Shown here: positions 8,440-11,389 of the stretch, piece by piece
How the letters are laid out: each line of letters opens with the position of its first letter
Position numbering within the stretch: position 1 is the first letter of the stretch
Source: Euperipatoides rowelli
Taxonomy: Eukaryota; Onychophora; Udeonychophora; Euonychophora; Peripatopsidae
DNA length: 11,389 nt
Strand: one strand, 5' to 3'
Assembly: GCA_003024985.2 (NCBI GenBank)
Contig: PXIH01S0135258.1
The notes under the pieces: model-generated
Told to the model about the DNA's origin: nothing
Seen by the model: only the letters and a program-made list of their open reading frames with translations
Databases searched by the model: none
Made by a program: the position numbers and the translations under genes

Positions 8440-8540
8440 CCCTTTTATTTTTTGGATTTTTTTTTTTCAAATGGAATTATTTTTTTAAAGAATTTTCTTT
8501 GAAATAAAATCATTAAAAAAAAATCCATTTTGTGTGACCT
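8440..8540 (-). repeat. Right terminal inverted repeat of element 2
   Basis: It ends AAATCCATTTTGTGTGACCT, followed directly by TTAA. Inner parts differ from the left arm by small indels in the homopolymer runs. Confidence 0.88.
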
Positions 8541-8571
8541 TTAATTTAGATAATTAAGTTACGGACATTAG

Positions 8572-8862
8572 TTCTAGCTAGAAACATTAACAAGTCCAAA
8601 ATAGAGACTAAAAATGTGTTATATTTGTTAAATCAAATAAGTTTTTAAAAAATAATGAAGTTTAACTAGATAGTTATAAGTTTTTTTTTCTTTTTTCTCT
8701 TTTTCCTTAAAATTAAAAATAATGTTTTAAGTTTGGACTAGAAATATAAACTAGACAAATTGAAAGCTGTTATATTTTCAATATTTAAATGACTAGAAAT
8801 ATAATCTAGCCAAGTTTAAAGATTTTTTTTCTTTACTACCTACGTATAAATCTAGACAACCT
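8572..8862. repeat. Degenerate CTAG-centred repeats
   Basis: Variants of CTAGAAATATAAACTAGACAA recur at about 8579 (CTAGAAACATTAAC), 8738 (CTAGAAATATAAACTAGACA), 8793 (CTAGAAATATAATCTAGCCA) and 8845 (TATAAATCTAGACAAC). The last three are spaced 55 and about 45 bp apart, each near a T-rich run. A perfect 12-bp palindrome, TTCTAGCTAGAA, lies at 8572-8583. It looks like a decayed minisatellite next to element 2. Confidence 0.55.
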
Positions 8863-9263
8863 AGATGTTTTTCCGTTTACATGTTTTTTTTTAAGTAAAA
8901 CCTAACTGACCTAAATTTTATATTTCATTGCGTGAAAATTATCAGTAAATTCAGGTTGTAGCCCTAGGAAAGTTCATTGTTAAAACCATCAAAAGATTGA
9001 GTCAACACTAGGATAAGTAACAAATGTAACCAACAGGATTAAAAATAATTTAAAGTCAAAAGAAACTCCCGTTGTTCAAAACAAAATGTGAGAGAAACAT
9101 TTAACGCTTCAGTTACATTTTACCTGTGCTCTCAGCTTTTCAAAAAAACAAGGTGGGAGAGGGAATTGTGTAACTAGGTCAAATGACACCCCTCTATTAC
9201 ACAAGGGTTAAGGCAAGCAAGAGCATGCATGGACCAAATGAGCATGACAATCTGACAACCTAC
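8863..9263. other. Gene-free stretch
   Basis: No gene, RNA or clear repeat is visible. CACTAGGATAAGT (9006-9018) resembles the CACTAGGATGAGT motif of copy B. The stretch from about 9140 to 9260 is less AT-rich than average and abuts the TA tract. Confidence 0.5.
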
Positions 9264-9299
9264 ATATATATATATATATATATATACAGTACATACATA

Positions 9300-9340
<41 letters not shown>

Positions 9341-9359
9341 CATATACATACACACACAC
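9264..9359. repeat. TA/CA compound microsatellite with a 28-bp perfect inverted repeat
   Basis: Two TA tracts flank CAGTA-CATACA-TACTG. Bases 9264-9291 are the exact reverse complement of 9298-9325, with a 6-nt loop, so the tract could extrude a cruciform. It continues as TA, then ACATACATATACATA, then (CA)5. Open frames reading through here on both strands are repeat artefacts (Tyr-Ile runs). Confidence 0.9.
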
Positions 9360-10030
9360 CAATTCTCATGCAACCTTGCGATTGTATACTTTTTTTCTCT
9401 CTCATCATATCATTAAAAATAAATTTTTTAAAGTCTACTTTTTTTTTATAGTTTAATATGTCTTTAATAATCGTATGCATTTTCCCCCTTAAAAACTACT
9501 TTAAAGTTGATAATTCCAAACCCCCTTTTCTGTCAAAATGTGGATTTGCATGCTAAAAATTTGGCCGCCACGAGCGCTACTTCAAATCTGTCAAATATTG
9601 GTAAATAAGCTATAAAGATTGCTAGTTTTGGAAATCTGCAGATTAAAGGTAATTAAAACCACTTATTTAGCATTATCATGTATGGATGTGAGATTTTTAT
9701 ATAAAAAAATGAAGATTCTAGCTCAATCCTGTGAAATTCTATGCAGTTTTTAGTATCACGATATGACTGCTTTTGATAACTGAAGTGCGGCCAGAAGGAG
9801 TTACCAATCACAGGCGAGTTTATATACAATCCAAAGAAATCATATCATGTTACTACCGATCCTTCTTTGATTGGGTGTCTAGTGAATATTTTCATACTTC
9901 ATATGACCTCCTAGCTGTTAATTTACTATGGTAACAAGGTNGGTGAATTTTTAATTTATAACAATCATTTAACCTACATGAGCTTAAAAATAGGATTTAT
10001 TTCACATTTAAACTAGTTTTATTATTAATG
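9360..10030. other. Gene-free stretch
   Basis: No coding or RNA signal. There is a perfect 12-bp palindrome AATCTGCAGATT (9633-9644), followed by TTAAAGGTAATT, which resembles the element ends but has no partner that I can find. A slightly GC-richer island holds GGCCGCCACGAGCGC (9563-9577). A segment CCAATCACAGG with TTTATATAC (about 9804-9828) shows weak inverted similarity to about 10330-10362; I do not regard this as proven. Confidence 0.45.
9941..9941. other. Ambiguous base (n)
   Basis: A single undetermined base in AACAAGGTNGGTGAA. Confidence 0.99.
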
Positions 10031-10031
10031 A

Positions 10032-10057
10032 TTGATATTATATTACAGTAATATCAA
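10032..10057. repeat. Short inverted repeat, 9-bp arms
   Basis: TTGATATTA pairs perfectly with TAATATCAA across an 8-nt loop. Such AT-rich palindromes are common in this window. Confidence 0.7.
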
Positions 10058-10175
10058 GGGAGATGGTATTTGAGGTAGTAGTCCGTTTTTTTAAAAAAAA
10101 GGAGAAGTGTACTAACTCCTTTTGTTTCTATCTGTGATTATTTAAAGAAAAAACAAAAATAGTAATTTTTTTTAA

Positions 10176-10200
10176 AGAGAAAGGGTAGCCCCCTTTCTCT
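10176..10200. repeat. GC-containing hairpin, 10-bp perfect stem
   Basis: AGAGAAAGGG (10176-10185) pairs with CCCTTTCTCT (10191-10200) across TAGCC. It is preceded by a T run rather than followed by one, so it does not look like a terminator. Confidence 0.75.
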
Positions 10201-10278
10201 CTTGCTGTTGCCCCTTTTCACACTTAGTGGGCGGTTTATGGAGGTGTCACGTAAATGGATTTAAACCCATATCCGTCT

Positions 10279-10304
10279 TGAAAATAGATATTAGTCTATT
10301 TTCA
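10279..10304. repeat. Short inverted repeat, 10-bp arms
   Basis: TGAAAATAGA pairs perfectly with TCTATTTTCA across TATTAG. The right arm overlaps a GTCTATTTT motif that recurs at 11132. Confidence 0.7.
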
Positions 10305-10921
10305 GTATTTTTTATAAAACCAAAAAACAATATATAAAGTGCTACCTGATTGGCCCTCCATATGTGGGATATTAGCTGGCAGTGACACAAAGCCTAAATA
10401 AATAAAGAAGTAAATTGTATTTAGCAAAGGTTAAAATAAATAGCCTAATGTTAATGAATACACATCTATCTATTATTTTTTTTAACCCTTTCGATAAGGA
10501 ATAATTTTTTTAGATTTTTCATGTGATTCTGAAATTTTGAGTTTAAGGTGGTCTAATAAATATATTCTAAAACATTTAGGAATAAATTTATATATTTTTA
10601 AAATTGAAATTTAATGCAGATTTTAAAAATCAAAACAAAAAATTTCTAGCTCAAATGAGAGATACACAGTAGGGCTATATGTGCCAAAATTGGGTATGGC
10701 CCATTTTATCGTCATCTCCGAAAAAAATTAAAAAAAAAAAAAATATTTGTTTATGGTTATTTTCGATAAAAGTTTTGGATTGCTCATAAAATTTATAAAA
10801 AAAAATGACATAATGTATTAATTTTTACCTCTTATAAAACCGAAAATATCACCGGCAACTATATCAGTACCCCTGTAAAACACAATGTTGCCTAAATCAA
10901 GCAAGCATCAACACACATAGC
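10305..10921. other. Gene-free AT-rich stretch
   Basis: No gene is visible. A bulged hairpin pairs AAAA-TGGG with CCCA-TTTT (10686-10707). ATTTTATCG (10703-10711) is matched in inverse by CGATAAAAG (10764-10772). The rest is homopolymer-rich. Confidence 0.5.
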
Positions 10922-11120
10922 GGCCATGTCTGATCGATCTCGTGACGCATTTGCGAGTATTTCTAAAAATATTTAATTATATTGAAATTTTGATGAGGGA
11001 ATACCTTTATTTTTGATATTAAAGTTGCATCAAATAAATTATTTTATTTAAAATAAAATTGTTAAATCTCATCCAAATAAATTTTAGAAATGCGTGTCAC
11101 GTAATATTCTAGGCATAGCC
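10922..11120. repeat. Small degenerate foldback, about 200 bp
   Basis: The left arm GGCCATGTCTGA...CGTGACGCATTT...TTTCTAAAA (10922-10967) matches the reverse complement of the right arm. The right arm on the plus strand reads ATTTTAGAAATGCGTGTCACG (11081-11101) and continues to CATAGCC at 11114-11120. The inner part has a 10-nt insertion in the left arm (GCGAGTA region) and an AC insertion in the right. A near-perfect palindrome, ATTTTATTTAAAATAAAAT (11041-11059), lies between the arms. It could be a decayed small MITE; no clear target duplication is visible. Confidence 0.5.
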
Positions 11121-11389
11121 ACGGGCATAGCGTCTATTTTGAATTTTGAAGACCGCCATTTTTAAATCAGTTAATAATTACGGAAGGCAATTGCTGGGCA
11201 AATAAAGGTGTTATTTTAATTTTTAGTATTATTAATTGTTATAATTATTAATCATAATTAGTTAAGAATAATCGGCAATAAAAAAAAAAAAAATATTATT
11301 TTTAGCTGTGAAGTTTGAACAGATTGACAGCAGGTTTCAAACTTTGCCAAGAAAATCAATCTTTTTTTTTTTTTTCTCGGAAAACTAAG
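11121..11389. other. Gene-free right edge
   Basis: AT-rich sequence with a poly(A) run (about 11280-11293) and a poly(T) run (about 11362-11375). ACCGCCATTTT (11152-11162) on the minus strand reads AAAATGGCGGT, close to a YY1-type site; one match in isolation proves nothing. Confidence 0.5.

Larger units (their letters stand above)
7015..8540. mobile_element. 1,526-bp inverted-repeat element (MITE-like), element 2
   Basis: The left arm and the reverse complement of the right arm both begin AGGTCACACAAAATGGATTT. They continue with a T run, ATGATTT, ATTTCAAAGAAAATTCTT and an A-rich block, about 90-105 bp in all, with only scattered differences. TTAA flanks both ends (7011-7014 and 8541-8544). 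The interior has no transposase-like frame; the open stretches there are short and low-complexity. The left subterminal part (AGCTCCTCCCTCTTTAAAC, 7130-7148) matches the inverted right subterminal part of element 1, so the two belong to one family. Read to the right of that box, a CCAATGATGACGTC segment also has a counterpart in element 1. One ambiguous base lies inside (7217). Confidence 0.88.

Noticed and set aside
9174-9480. Overlapping open frames on both strands across the TA/CA tract
   Set aside because: They are translations of the dinucleotide repeat (Tyr-Ile and Val-Cys runs) and have no other coding signal.
9788-10370. Possible large inverted-repeat element with CCAATCA arms
   Set aside because: The inverted match covers only GGAG, CAATCA, GG and TTTATATA with gaps, and the ends and flanks do not agree.
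10926-10975. ATG in a locally GC-richer context (ATGTCTGATCGATCTCGTGAC) as a first exon
   Set aside because: The frame closes at TAA after 16 codons, has no convincing donor site and lies in the foldback arm.
1-11389. CRISPR array, operon, prophage or bacterial defence system
   Set aside because: There are no regularly spaced direct repeats, no packed ORFs and no ribosome-binding sites; the DNA is plainly eukaryotic intergenic sequence.

Overview
The window looks like nuclear intergenic DNA from a metazoan, probably an invertebrate and possibly a mollusc or other lophotrochozoan. It is very AT-rich by eye, full of A/T homopolymers and microsatellites, and carries a decayed non-LTR retrotransposon of a style common in such genomes. 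There are no closely packed genes, ribosome-binding sites or operons. The phylum is inferred from general appearance, not from a host gene. I found no intact protein-coding gene, tRNA or rRNA.

Left part (1-1975): the first 29 bases may be the end of a hAT-like DNA transposon. A GATA microsatellite and a perfect 20-bp-stem hairpin (61-104) follow. Next comes a 5'-truncated LINE fossil (about 112-1975). It keeps recognisable reverse transcriptase motifs, a thumb-like segment, a C-terminal Cys-rich motif and an AATA-type 3' tail. It is frameshifted several times, has in-frame stops, and has lost both recognisable catalytic aspartate positions.

Middle part (1976-6990): about 0.6 kb holds two diverged direct copies (A and B) of an unidentified sequence. 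Copy B keeps a protein-like frame of 67 open codons. Then come a GA tract, small tandem duplications (36 and 41 bp), short palindromes, a 134-codon open frame of doubtful meaning, and a 639-bp element with long terminal inverted repeats flanked by TTAA (4934-5572).

Right part (7011-11389): a second, 1,526-bp inverted-repeat element flanked by TTAA (7015-8540) belongs to the same family as the first. Both begin AGGTCA, share a GCTCCTCCC box about 115-140 bp inside one end, and lack any recognisable transposase, so they look like non-autonomous (MITE-like) elements. Beyond lie degenerate CTAG-centred repeats, a TA tract that forms a 28-bp perfect inverted repeat, and a small degenerate foldback (about 10922-11120).

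The best targets are the TTAA/AGGTCA element family and the A/B repeat with its fossil reading frame. Nothing here amounts to a functional gene system; the window reads as a graveyard of mobile elements.
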